29,713 bases of DNA. Source: a virus. The stretch is taken from positions 1 to 29,713 of IMG/VR virus record IMGVR_UViG_3300001589_000101; one strand, written 5' to 3'. The stretch's first letter is position 1, and each line of letters begins with the position of its first letter. A model generated the notes under the pieces. That model saw only the letters and a program-made list of their open reading frames with translations. It did not search any database and was not told the origin of the DNA. The position numbers and the translations under genes are program-made. Positions 17,372 to 26,000 of this stretch are shown here, in pieces.

Positions 17372-17676
17372 TGCGACTATCTCTAGAAAAGATTACTAAG
17401 ACTGGCTTGCGTGAAATGCTTGAAGATGCATTGATGCGTGAGCGTGATCGGTCGAAACCACGTCACAAGCGTGATGGTGAGAAAAAAGGAAAAGACGAAA
17501 TAGATGAGGATGCCGACGACGAAATGGAAAAGTTGGCAGACTTGCACGAAGAACACACTGGGTCTTCAAGGGACGTGGAACTGGATGACGAAGACATGTC
17601 CGACGATTCAATAGACGGGCTTAAAGAGGCTGTAAATGTAAAGCCAAAAGCAAAAGCAAAAACGAAGAAAAAGTAA
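17371..17676 (+). CDS. Small highly charged acidic protein with Lys-rich end
   Basis: The product has 101 residues. After a short helical start (MRLSLEKITKTGLREMLEDAL) it is almost entirely charged. A basic patch (RSKPRHKRDGEKKGK) leads to a long Asp/Glu region (about 40-85). The last 12 residues are KPKAKAKTKKK-like, giving sharp segregation of charge. No hydrophobic core is visible, so the protein is probably disordered. Similar composition occurs in small nucleic-acid-contacting or scaffold-like proteins, but nothing here fixes the role. One-base overlap with the previous stop (TAATG) and TAAATG at its own end tie it to the block. Confidence 0.65.
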   Translation: MRLSLEKITKTGLREMLEDALMRERDRSKPRHKRDGEKKGKDEIDEDADDEMEKLADLHEEHTGSSRDVELDDEDMSDDSIDGLKEAVNVKPKAKAKTKKK

Positions 17677-19353
17677 ATGCCGAAGAAAATTAGGTCGCTG
17701 TTAGACCTAGCAGAAAATCCTCTTAAAGACTACGGAGTGCCAACACGGTTTAGTGGTGGTGTGCGTGGTGGTATGACTGAAGCAGTTGGGAATGCTGCGT
17801 CTGATCGCATAGGACGATACAGGGATTTGTCTCGTCAGTATCAATCGGCAAAAGGCTCTAATCAAAAAGCCGAAGTGGTTGATGCCATAGCGGACGATAT
17901 TGTACGTGCTGCTATTGAGTCAGACCCATCAAAGCCGGGAGCAGACGGTGCTATCCTTGCTGACTTTGCCGCAGGTTTACAGGATTTATCCCAGACCGAC
18001 CCACGTCTGTTTGAAAGAGCAATGCGGAAAGCATATGCAAACGATTCAACAGGTCGAGTGGAAATGTTTGAGACTCTTAGGGAACCACTAGAAAACCCCG
18101 TATCTCCAGAGGCTCAACAAAATATTGATGCAGCCGCAAAAGAAACAGAAGATGTTTATTTCTCGCAGGATCAGGTTCCCGAGGAAGCAAGAGCGTCAAC
18201 TGCTATGCGGGATATGGTTTCTGCAAAAGGAAAAAACAAGGGCAAGCCTCTTGCGGACACAACAAAGTCTTACAAGGCTTATAAAAAATCTAATGACCTT
18301 AGATTAGTAAACGAACTTGAGGCCCAGTTCAAGGCTATTAACAAGAAGCACGGAACAACAAAATTTGACGACACACCTCGCGGCAAGATGACTGACGAGC
18401 AATCAGCCAAGCAAGATAAAGAGAACGTGGCAAGACTGCCACCAGTAGTAGGATCAAAGAATCCTAACCAACAAGACCTTTATCTTCAGGGTGGCGGCAC
18501 AAAAGTGGGATCAGGGTTTACTGCCCCAAACGCACAGCGTTTTGATGACACACAAATAACTGTTGACACTAAGAATGAAGCCAGTACTACCACGGAAAGC
18601 GAACGCCTCGTTGCTGATCTGTACAGGCTATCAGGTGTACCAGAATCTACTATTAGTCCAAACCAATTAGGGAACAGATTTACAACTCTTAATGAAGGAG
18701 AGATGGACGCTGCTTCTTTGCAAGGCGGGTGGGCTGCATCCGAAGAACAGTTAGCATCATTCTTAGACACCAGAGTAGCCGAGTGGCGAGGAAGATACCA
18801 AAGGGTTCGTCCAGATGGAACTGTAGAATATCCTCTGGTGGCTCCTTCATCAAAGTTTCTCTCTAACTTGATCGCAAGTATCCATCAGCCAAACGACGCT
18901 ACGTTTGCTGCACGAATAGAACCGTTAATTCAAAAAATGATTGACGTATCACCAGAGTCTCCTCCCCCGGGATCGAAGGCAGAATGGTTTAGCCAGCATC
19001 CATTTTCATTAGGGGAGACGTTTAGGTCAGATACTTTAGGAATTAAGCAGTTAGGCGATCAACCTAAGATTGCCCACGAAGTCTACGACGACAGGCTATT
19101 GCCTAAGAAAGTGCAAGGCCCACAGGTCTCCGTTCAAAAGGGAGATTTCTTCGAGACTTCGGATGGAGGTGGAGCAGGGTACGATAAGGCAACACCAAGA
19201 AAGAAACTCACCGATTTAGTCGAGCCGGTTGAAGGCGAAATAGAACTCGGTAAAGGCAACGTAAACATGGACTTAGGGGCTATTCCCGGTTTAATGAACC
19301 AACTAGCCATAAGCAGACCAGTGCAGGAGTCACCACTCAAAAGGTTAATTTAA
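17677..19353 (+). CDS. Possible large internal virion protein
   Basis: The product has 558 residues. It is mainly polar and helical, with a Gly-rich start (RFSGGVRGGMTEAVGNAASD) and long helical regions (e.g. DAIADDIVRAAIES, SKFLSNLIASIHQ). A disordered middle of Lys/Asp/Gln follows at about 185-270. A compact region at about 310-420 contains LYRLSGVPESTISPNQLG and RVAEWRGRYQRVR. No catalytic or membrane signature is evident, and there is no lysozyme or transglycosylase motif that I can see. The size and place after the nozzle suit one of the larger ejection proteins of short-tailed phages (gp15/gp16 role), but this is a positional inference. It follows TAAATG and overlaps the next start by one base (TAATG). 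Confidence 0.66.
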   Translation: MPKKIRSLLDLAENPLKDYGVPTRFSGGVRGGMTEAVGNAASDRIGRYRDLSRQYQSAKGSNQKAEVVDAIADDIVRAAIESDPSKPGADGAILADFAAGLQDLSQTDPRLFERAMRKAYANDSTGRVEMFETLREPLENPVSPEAQQNIDAAAKETEDVYFSQDQVPEEARASTAMRDMVSAKGKNKGKPLADTTKSYKAYKKSNDLRLVNELEAQFKAINKKHGTTKFDDTPRGKMTDEQSAKQDKENVARLPPVVGSKNPNQQDLYLQGGGTKVGSGFTAPNAQRFDDTQITVDTKNEASTTTESERLVADLYRLSGVPESTISPNQLGNRFTTLNEGEMDAASLQGGWAASEEQLASFLDTRVAEWRGRYQRVRPDGTVEYPLVAPSSKFLSNLIASIHQPNDATFAARIEPLIQKMIDVSPESPPPGSKAEWFSQHPFSLGETFRSDTLGIKQLGDQPKIAHEVYDDRLLPKKVQGPQVSVQKGDFFETSDGGGAGYDKATPRKKLTDLVEPVEGEIELGKGNVNMDLGAIPGLMNQLAISRPVQESPLKRLI

Positions 19354-20843
19354 TGGCAAAAGCAATACGAAAACTTGGCAAGGCCGCTCTCAAAACTGCA
19401 AAGGCTGACTTTATCAAAGGTCTTGGTGGAGACTTATCTAAATTAGATGAAATTCTTGCAGGCATGCCAGAACCTGATGCGCAGGCAATTGTTTCAAAAG
19501 TAGAGGCTTCGCCTGACAAAACTCCAAACACTATTATTGAAATTGTTGCGTCTGAACTGCACCCCGAGTCTACTCCTCAGACTGCCGCTCCTGCCAAGAA
19601 ACCTCGAAAGCCACGTGGCAAGAAAAAAGCAACGCCAGTAGAAGAGACTCCTGCATCTAATGTTAATGCAGCCGAAACCGTAGACTCATCAGATATTGGT
19701 GAGTCACCGTTCGAGCAGTTTAAGAGAGAGCAGCCTGAAGCATACAATTCGATTATTGCTCAAGGGGTCATGACCGATGATGACCTCGCTGGTTTTACTA
19801 TGGATCAGTTGATGACAACCGCAGAAGTTGGAGCAACTCCAAATCCTTCTAAAGCAACACCTGCGGTTGACGCAGAACTAGAAGCAGAGTTAGATGCTAA
19901 CATGCCTCAGTCTGCTGGTGCTGGTATGGCACTTCCTCCCAAGAGAGACACAGATGCTGCTGGGGTAGAGAACTACTTAGATGGCATGGAAGAAGAAATG
20001 ATGCCTATGGGTAACTCTCCTGTTGCGGAACAGGGTGGATTGTTTGCGGGTGCAACTCCACAAGTAATAGAGGAAGGATTGAACGCAGCAGAAAAAGCAG
20101 AGTTTAATCCCGGTTCATTTTCTGCTGACACCAATCAAATGAGTGGCATGCCCGATGATGCCTTAACACAATTGCAAGCAGTACTTAATCAACAACGTCC
20201 ACAAGTGACCTCATTCCCGCAGGCAGATGGCAGTATGCCTAGAGGTGGAGACTTTGATCGTAGGTTTGATACCGAAGCCGTAACTCCACGGCAGGGTGCT
20301 TTGGCTCCAGTGCAGAAGATGCCTTTCCCAAGCAACGACGGAACGAGGCCGTCTGATGTTATTAGAATGATGCAGCAGACTGGTGGCTATGGTAGTCCAG
20401 ATATGCCGCAGTCTGGCCCATCCACTCCAACCGGCGATCCTGCGGTACTGGGAATGATGGAGCAAGGAGACATGCAGCCGGGAGTTGGCGGGCTTGCTCC
20501 AGAAGCCATGCGACTAGGAGAAGAAGTCAAGGCAAATGTTGAACTTGAAAGCCAACCTACCAATTGGCCCGCCACAGAAAATATCCGACAAATGCTTGGT
20601 GGAAGCAAGGCTGGTGATTTAGTGGGTACGGTTGCTGATACGATCTACGGAAAAGATGGTAGAAACCTTGGTGGGATGTTGTCAGCCGGAGCGGGTGCTG
20701 GATTAGCATATCAAGCATACAACGCCATGACCGGCCCCGATGAGGTGCAAACTACACCCGAAATCGAAGCAGCAAAAAAAGCCGACTTTGATCGGAAAGT
20801 GCAAGCAGTACGAGAACAATTCATAAATAAGGACATGCAATGA
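19353..20843 (+). CDS. Possible internal/ejection protein with Lys-rich and Gly-Ala segments
   Basis: The product has 496 residues. A basic helical start (IRKLGKAALKTAKADFIKGL) leads to a Lys/Arg-rich stretch at about 80-92 (AKKPRKPRGKKKA), which could contact DNA. The middle is Met/Pro/Gly-rich and disordered, full of MPxxGxx segments. Near the C-terminus (about 438-460) a Gly/Ala hydrophobic segment, LGGMLSAGAGAGLAYQAY, could enter a membrane. The last 30 residues are charged and helical. This combination suits a protein held with the genome and released at infection, but no known family was recognised. The stop overlaps the next start as ATGA. Confidence 0.66.
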   Translation: MAKAIRKLGKAALKTAKADFIKGLGGDLSKLDEILAGMPEPDAQAIVSKVEASPDKTPNTIIEIVASELHPESTPQTAAPAKKPRKPRGKKKATPVEETPASNVNAAETVDSSDIGESPFEQFKREQPEAYNSIIAQGVMTDDDLAGFTMDQLMTTAEVGATPNPSKATPAVDAELEAELDANMPQSAGAGMALPPKRDTDAAGVENYLDGMEEEMMPMGNSPVAEQGGLFAGATPQVIEEGLNAAEKAEFNPGSFSADTNQMSGMPDDALTQLQAVLNQQRPQVTSFPQADGSMPRGGDFDRRFDTEAVTPRQGALAPVQKMPFPSNDGTRPSDVIRMMQQTGGYGSPDMPQSGPSTPTGDPAVLGMMEQGDMQPGVGGLAPEAMRLGEEVKANVELESQPTNWPATENIRQMLGGSKAGDLVGTVADTIYGKDGRNLGGMLSAGAGAGLAYQAYNAMTGPDEVQTTPEIEAAKKADFDRKVQAVREQFINKDMQ

Positions 20844-21178
20844 ACCAAGTAGCAAGATTTAGAAACACTCGCCCTAATCTTTCTTTAACAGCAGATGCAG
20901 CGACTACGCCACTTGTTGCAGTCGGTGCGTACAAACACTTTATCATTAGTGTTTTGACAACACCTTCTAGTGCAGCCCGCACTTTGAGATTTGCTGTGCA
21001 GTCAAACGACGGCGAAACACCACACGTATTGTATGACTCCTCCAACGCTGTTGTCGAGATGACAGTAGCACCGGGGCGGGCTTATGCATTGCCAGCAGAA
21101 CTAGCGGCAGCAGCCTTTGTGAAAGTGTTTCACACAGGTGCTGGAGTAGTAACAGCAACCATCGACATCAAGAGTTAA
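20840..21178 (+). CDS. Small beta-rich structural protein of unknown function
   Basis: The product has 112 residues and overlaps the previous stop by four bases (ATGA). The composition is Ala, Val and Thr-rich with alternating hydrophobic residues: LSLTADAATTPLVAVG, KHFIISVLTT, TLRFAVQSN, VEMTVAPGRAYALPAE and VVTATIDIKS. This is what a small beta-sandwich looks like. It sits immediately before the first fibre gene, with only two bases between. A small attachment, collar or decoration protein would fit, but I do not recognise a family. Confidence 0.72.
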   Translation: MNQVARFRNTRPNLSLTADAATTPLVAVGAYKHFIISVLTTPSSAARTLRFAVQSNDGETPHVLYDSSNAVVEMTVAPGRAYALPAELAAAAFVKVFHTGAGVVTATIDIKS

Positions 21179-21180
21179 AT

Positions 21181-22392
21181 ATGCCAACTTCCGTAAAGAT
21201 CACAGACCTACCGGCTATTACTAGCATCCAGCGTGGTGACCTTATCCCGGTGGTTGATGAGTCGCAGACGCAGACAAACAAAGCAACGCTCGGTCAAGTC
21301 AAAGACATGGAGTGTGGTGCTAACACTGTAGTTAATACTTCAATTGCTGACGCTGCCGTTACTGCAAATAAAACTGGATTTTTGACTAACGACAAAATTG
21401 CAGTTGCAACATCCGCACACCCGCAACTCGGTACAGCAGGCGTAACCAACTCGACTTCAAATGCAGACGGCACATTTAATGGTCGAGAGATTCAATGTAC
21501 TCCTTATATACAGGCATTGTTTGCATCTGCCAACGGCCCCGCAGCAAGAGCGTACTTAGATGCTTTGCAGTCAACAAACAATCCTACCTTTACTGGTCAG
21601 ATATTTGCTGCTGACGGAACTGAATCATTGCCGTCGTATACGTTTACAAACAACCCGAATACAGGGATGTACCTAAGTCAAAACAATGTTCTCGGATTTA
21701 GTTCTGAAGATATTGAAGTTGTAGAAATTAGTCCTACTGGATTTCGTTCTCGTATCGCCACGTCTGGTGGAACTTACGTTGGAACGTATCCGCACTTTGG
21801 CGTTCGGGCATGGGTATCGTTTAGCGCAACTGTTGGTGCTGTAAGATATATTCAGAATCCTCACACGATTGCTAGTCTTGTAGGTCTTTGGCCCGGAACT
21901 ATTTACAAGACCGCTGCGAACATCACAAAGATTAACGAGGCTGTTGGCAATACCAACTCCGATGAGTTTATTACTCTTACGGATCGCGGCAGTAGAGTAG
22001 GAGTATTCAACGCTCAAAGTGGATACTCTGGTCAACGAGATGACGGTCGTTATAACTACACCTCTCCGGGGGATAACTTTCATTACAATTGGAATGGAAC
22101 GTCTTGGGGTACAGTCGGCCCATCAGCACCATCCAACTGGATTGGTTCTCTTGCTATTGAGACTAACGCTAGCCTAAGTGTTGAAAGCGGTGGCAATGTA
22201 GCCACTGTTACAGTCACGGGAAGTGTGTACAAAATCCAATTTATAGAGGCTATGCCTGACCTCAAGTACTGTGTTGTTGGGGCGAGCGGTATAAGTGGTC
22301 GTGTTGATATAGTAAGCCGAAATCAGAACTACGTTGAAGTACAGGTTTCGGGAACTTTAACTAGCCCAATATGCGTAGCGGTATTGCAATAG
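21181..22392 (+). CDS. Tail fibre / receptor-binding protein 1
   Basis: The product has 403 residues. The N-terminus, VKITDLPAITSIQRGDLIPVVD, is a type found at the base of phage fibres and probably attaches to the virion. The fibre-like middle includes a short TNNPTFTGQI repeat, then a YTFTNNPNTGMYL module (153-165) of the D-x-x-TG-M/I kind common in fibres. A region at about 292-322 with SPGDNFHYNWNG is shared with the second fibre (23097-26714). The C-terminal 60 or so residues are beta-rich and end in SPICVAVLQ, a likely receptor-binding tip. ATG follows the previous stop by two bases, without a strong ribosome site (only weak AAGAG at about 21169-21173), so it may depend on the upstream gene. 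Stop TAG lies inside the ribosome site of the next gene. Confidence 0.82.
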   Translation: MPTSVKITDLPAITSIQRGDLIPVVDESQTQTNKATLGQVKDMECGANTVVNTSIADAAVTANKTGFLTNDKIAVATSAHPQLGTAGVTNSTSNADGTFNGREIQCTPYIQALFASANGPAARAYLDALQSTNNPTFTGQIFAADGTESLPSYTFTNNPNTGMYLSQNNVLGFSSEDIEVVEISPTGFRSRIATSGGTYVGTYPHFGVRAWVSFSATVGAVRYIQNPHTIASLVGLWPGTIYKTAANITKINEAVGNTNSDEFITLTDRGSRVGVFNAQSGYSGQRDDGRYNYTSPGDNFHYNWNGTSWGTVGPSAPSNWIGSLAIETNASLSVESGGNVATVTVTGSVYKIQFIEAMPDLKYCVVGASGISGRVDIVSRNQNYVEVQVSGTLTSPICVAVLQ

Positions 22393-22395
22393 GAG
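22391..22395 (+). promoter_or_regulatory. Ribosome binding site that fixes the start at 22401
   Basis: AGGAG lies five bases before ATG 22401 and overlaps the stop TAG (22390-22392) of the first fibre gene. An upstream in-frame ATG at 22371 has no such site and would run into the fibre coding sequence. This supports the 22401 start. Confidence 0.8.
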
Positions 22396-22400
22396 CAACA

Positions 22401-22715
22401 ATGGAAAAACAAATAATTATATACCCTTCTGAGTACGACGCTGAAAACGATCAATTGATTGAAGGATCAACGATTCATGTCATGCGCCCTACATTGGGAG
22501 GTCTAGAAGCATGCAAGAGTGTGTATGACTTTGCTGAAAAGCATGTGCCAGAGTTGCGTCCATTTATCCAAGTCTCTAACGAAGACCTACCAGAAGATGC
22601 AACTTTTGAAGCAGCATGGACTGCCGATTTTTCAGACCCAACAGGTGTAGGATTAGGCCCAGAAATGTACGCCTTACGTGCTTTAAAAGAAAAAGAAGGG
22701 TTTAGTATCGAATGA
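22401..22715 (+). CDS. Small fibre-accessory protein of unknown function
   Basis: The product has 104 residues from ATG 22401. It is acidic, with a beta-like start (MEKQIIIYPSEYD) and the motif TIHVMRPTLGGLEACKSVYDFAEKHV. A helix-rich acidic end follows (EDATFEAAWTADF, then ALRALKEKEGF). No family was recognised. It sits between a fibre and a DUF4376-like gene, with a 4-base ATGA overlap to the latter. Small acidic proteins beside fibre genes are often assembly factors or chaperones, and this would fit, but only by position. Confidence 0.72.
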   Translation: MEKQIIIYPSEYDAENDQLIEGSTIHVMRPTLGGLEACKSVYDFAEKHVPELRPFIQVSNEDLPEDATFEAAWTADFSDPTGVGLGPEMYALRALKEKEGFSIE

Positions 22716-23095
22716 CACTAATAACAATTAACGAAGAAAAGAAACTAGAAATCCAAAAAAGCGTTTGGAAGGTAGCCGCTGACAAGTGGTATGACTCCAA
22801 GTTGTCTGAAGGATTTGTTTCGCAGGGTGGGATTAAACTCGGCTTAACTCAAGGCGACGTAAGCCTGCTAACCGGAAACTTCGTGTTGGCAAAAGAAGCC
22901 GCTGCAATGGGCCTAGCCGTTCCTCCTATTGTTGACATGACAGGAACTGTTCGCTCATTGACTATGGAAGAACTAACTGGATTGATGCTGGAGTACGGTC
23001 AAGCACGAGCAATTATTTCAACAATATATGCTGACATTGCTGCGGGGAATATGCCAGAAGACGAACCAGTAGAAGACACACCAGAAGAGGAATAG
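22712..23095 (+). CDS. DUF4376-like fibre-associated protein (small copy)
   Basis: The product has 127 residues. It contains a pattern I recall from DUF4376, a domain found in phage tail-fibre neighbourhoods: an N-terminal KKLEIQKSVW helix, a middle of turns and a Leu/Val stretch, and IVDMTGTVRSLTMEEL followed by a long helix (LEYGQARAIISTIYADI). The final dozen residues are acidic (PEDEPVEDTPEEE). The same layout recurs in the larger protein at 27661-28338, supporting a shared domain. The function is not known; fibre assembly or trimerisation is the likely field. The gene starts in the ATGA of the previous gene and ends one base before the second fibre. Confidence 0.65.
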   Translation: MTLITINEEKKLEIQKSVWKVAADKWYDSKLSEGFVSQGGIKLGLTQGDVSLLTGNFVLAKEAAAMGLAVPPIVDMTGTVRSLTMEELTGLMLEYGQARAIISTIYADIAAGNMPEDEPVEDTPEEE

Positions 23096-23096
23096 C

Positions 23097-26000
23097 ATGC
23101 CTATTGTCCAGCAGCGTAGAGGTACAGCAGCATCGTTACAAACAGTAACTCTTTCTGCTGGGCAAATCGCCTATGAAACCGATACCGGAAAAGTAAAAGT
23201 CGGTGACGGCACAACCGTGTACTCTTCACTTGAGTACATCACCGATGCGTCTAATATCGCAGACGGTTCTATAGCCACCAATCATATTGCTGATGGTGCT
23301 ATCAATAACTCTAAATTAGCAAATACATCTGTGTCCCTAGAGAAGATGCAGAATGATTCCGTCACTACCAATGCGCTACAGCCTGCGTCTGTGACGCATG
23401 AAAAACTTGCGCAAAACTCTGTAGACAGAACAAACATAATAGACGGCGAGGTCATTGGTGCTAAACTAGCGAACAATGCTGTATTAACACCACAGATTTA
23501 TGACGCAGCAGTAACCACAGCAAAGATTGCTGATGACGCTGTTACGTTTGCAAAGATGCAGGATGTTAATGCAAACACTTTATTAGGTGCAGTTAATGCT
23601 GGAGCGGTCACGCAGATTACCTGTGGGCAAGTCGGCAGGAATATCCTCGCAGGTAGCACTGCGGCTGATGTTCGCACCACCATTGGTGCTGTTGATCAGG
23701 GAACCGTTAATACATCTATAACGAATGCAGTGGCAGGTACGGCGAACATTGCAGACGATGCAGTCACCTATTCAAAAATGCAGGACACAACAAACGGTGG
23801 TTGTGTGCTTGGCAGAACAGGAAACTATGGGGTTTCAGCAGGCGGTGAAATACAAGAAATTGCTCTGTCTGATTATGCCCGAACTTATATCAACCAGACA
23901 TCAAAGGCTGGCGTAAAGAATGTATTAGGGTTTGTTGAACAAGCCGAGATTGATACTGCTATTACGAATTTAGTAGGCACTGCACCTGTTGTTCTAGATA
24001 CGTTAGGTGAAATAGCAACAGCGTTAAATAATGATCAAAATCTAGCAAGCACTCTATCTACTAGCATTGGCACAAATACAGCAAGTGCTGCCACAAATGC
24101 AGCAAATGTTGCCACTAACACTGGGAACATTAATACAAACATCGGCAACATCGCTGCCAATGCAGCCAACATTTCTACGAACATTACCGACATTGCCGCC
24201 AAGATGCCGCTTGCTGGCGGCACGTTCACAGGAAGCACTCTGCACAGTGGCCCTGCCATCGACGGTGCAAGTGCTATCGGTAACAGAATCATAGGAGGCG
24301 GGTCAAAAACAATTTACGACGACCCGTCTGGTGTAAACCGTGCAAAAATACGAGAAGTAGAAAGAGCAAGTAATTTTTCAGTACGGGTAGGCTCGGTGTC
24401 AAACACTGATCCCACTAACAGCCGAGTTAATTACCTTAGTCCCCATGACGACGTACACTACAACTGGAACGGCAGTGCTTGGGTCACAGTTCCTGCATAC
24501 GCAGGGAATTGGATTGGTCATTACGACGTAGACCCACTTATCCGATGGACTTCTGTATCTTCTAATGAAACAGGAGAGGAAACAGAGTTCGGCAAAATAC
24601 AGTTGTACGACGGTGGCACTTCCATTGCGGGCATGGGCGTTTCCCCAAGTAACTTTAACATTGGTACTAAAGGTGGAATCAATTTCTCCATATACACCAA
24701 TGGTGCTTTACGCACTAGATACAGCAGCAACGGAAATGTAGACCATTCAGCAGGCACACATACTTTTGCTGGTGATGTTACCTCAAGCACCACCGTATCT
24801 GCCGTATCGTTTTTGGCAGGGAACGGATCATCGACCGCAGCAAGTTATGGCTTCACGGGTGATACAAACACAGGCATGTTTTGGAACGGATCGACCGGCC
24901 TAAATCTTGTGTGGAATGGCTCAGGGATTCAGGTCGCTTCTGCACACATCAATGCAGAAAAAAGAATCCTTGTTCCTACTGGAACACAGGCAGCCCCATC
25001 AATCGCACAGGCCGGAAACGATGACACTGGAATTAGTTTTGGTTCCGTAGGTGCAAACCAGATCAACCTGAACGTGGCTGGTGGTGCAAAGGTTTCCATT
25101 AACCCAACAGCAACCTATCTTGCTGGGCTTGTTCAGTTCAATGGGACGATCACGGACGGCACAACTACAAAAACCGCAGCAGAACTCATGGCGGCAATAT
25201 CACCAGCGGGTGGGTCAGTCCAAGTTAATGGGTATGGAACAGCAATAGACCCAGCGTTTGAGATAGAACACACCGTTGACGGCACAGGTTTTTACTCGCC
25301 GTCCAGCACGGTCAATGGTGGTAACAGTGCTGGCTATGGCTTCGCAATTTCTGCGGCACACAATCACGTTGCAGAGTTTGGTTACAAGTCTCACATTGGT
25401 AACGGTAGACCAACTATATATGGAGGGGCTGCGGCAGCACTCCTTGAGTTGAACGGAAACTCACGAAGGGGTTCGTTGTTTGGCTACAACACCTATGCCA
25501 CTTCTGCGTCAAACGCAAACGCAGCCATTGGTGGTGAGTTCCTTTGCATAGCGCAAGGCGGCACATCAGCAAATAGCCCCAAAGGGTTCAAGGCAAAACT
25601 CCAGTCGCAATCTGCTAATGGAAGCAGTGCTGTTGGTGGTCACTTTGAATTATCTCTGGAATCAGTAACCGGATCGTGGGGCAATGCCTACGGTGTGCAT
25701 TGTGAGTTAGGCATAGCAAGCAGTTGCACAGGCACACTCACAGGGACAGCAGCAGCACTTTTCATTGACGCAGTTGGCAAGACTTCTAACGCGACGTACA
25801 CCCAAACGGATGGTGTAGATCGGGTATACGCCATCTTCCAGACCGGCAACTCCGACAACAACAGATTTGACGGTACTTCGTGGTTCAGGAACAACGTACA
25901 CATCGTAGACAATGGTGACCTAGATATATCTACTGGCGTAGGCCAGATAATACTATCCAACGGAAGTGCGAATGATCCAGCCATTTGCTTTGGTGCAGAC

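Noticed and set aside
22371-22400. Upstream ATG of the small accessory gene
   Set aside because: Overlaps fibre 1 and has no ribosome site, while AGGAG lies before ATG 22401.
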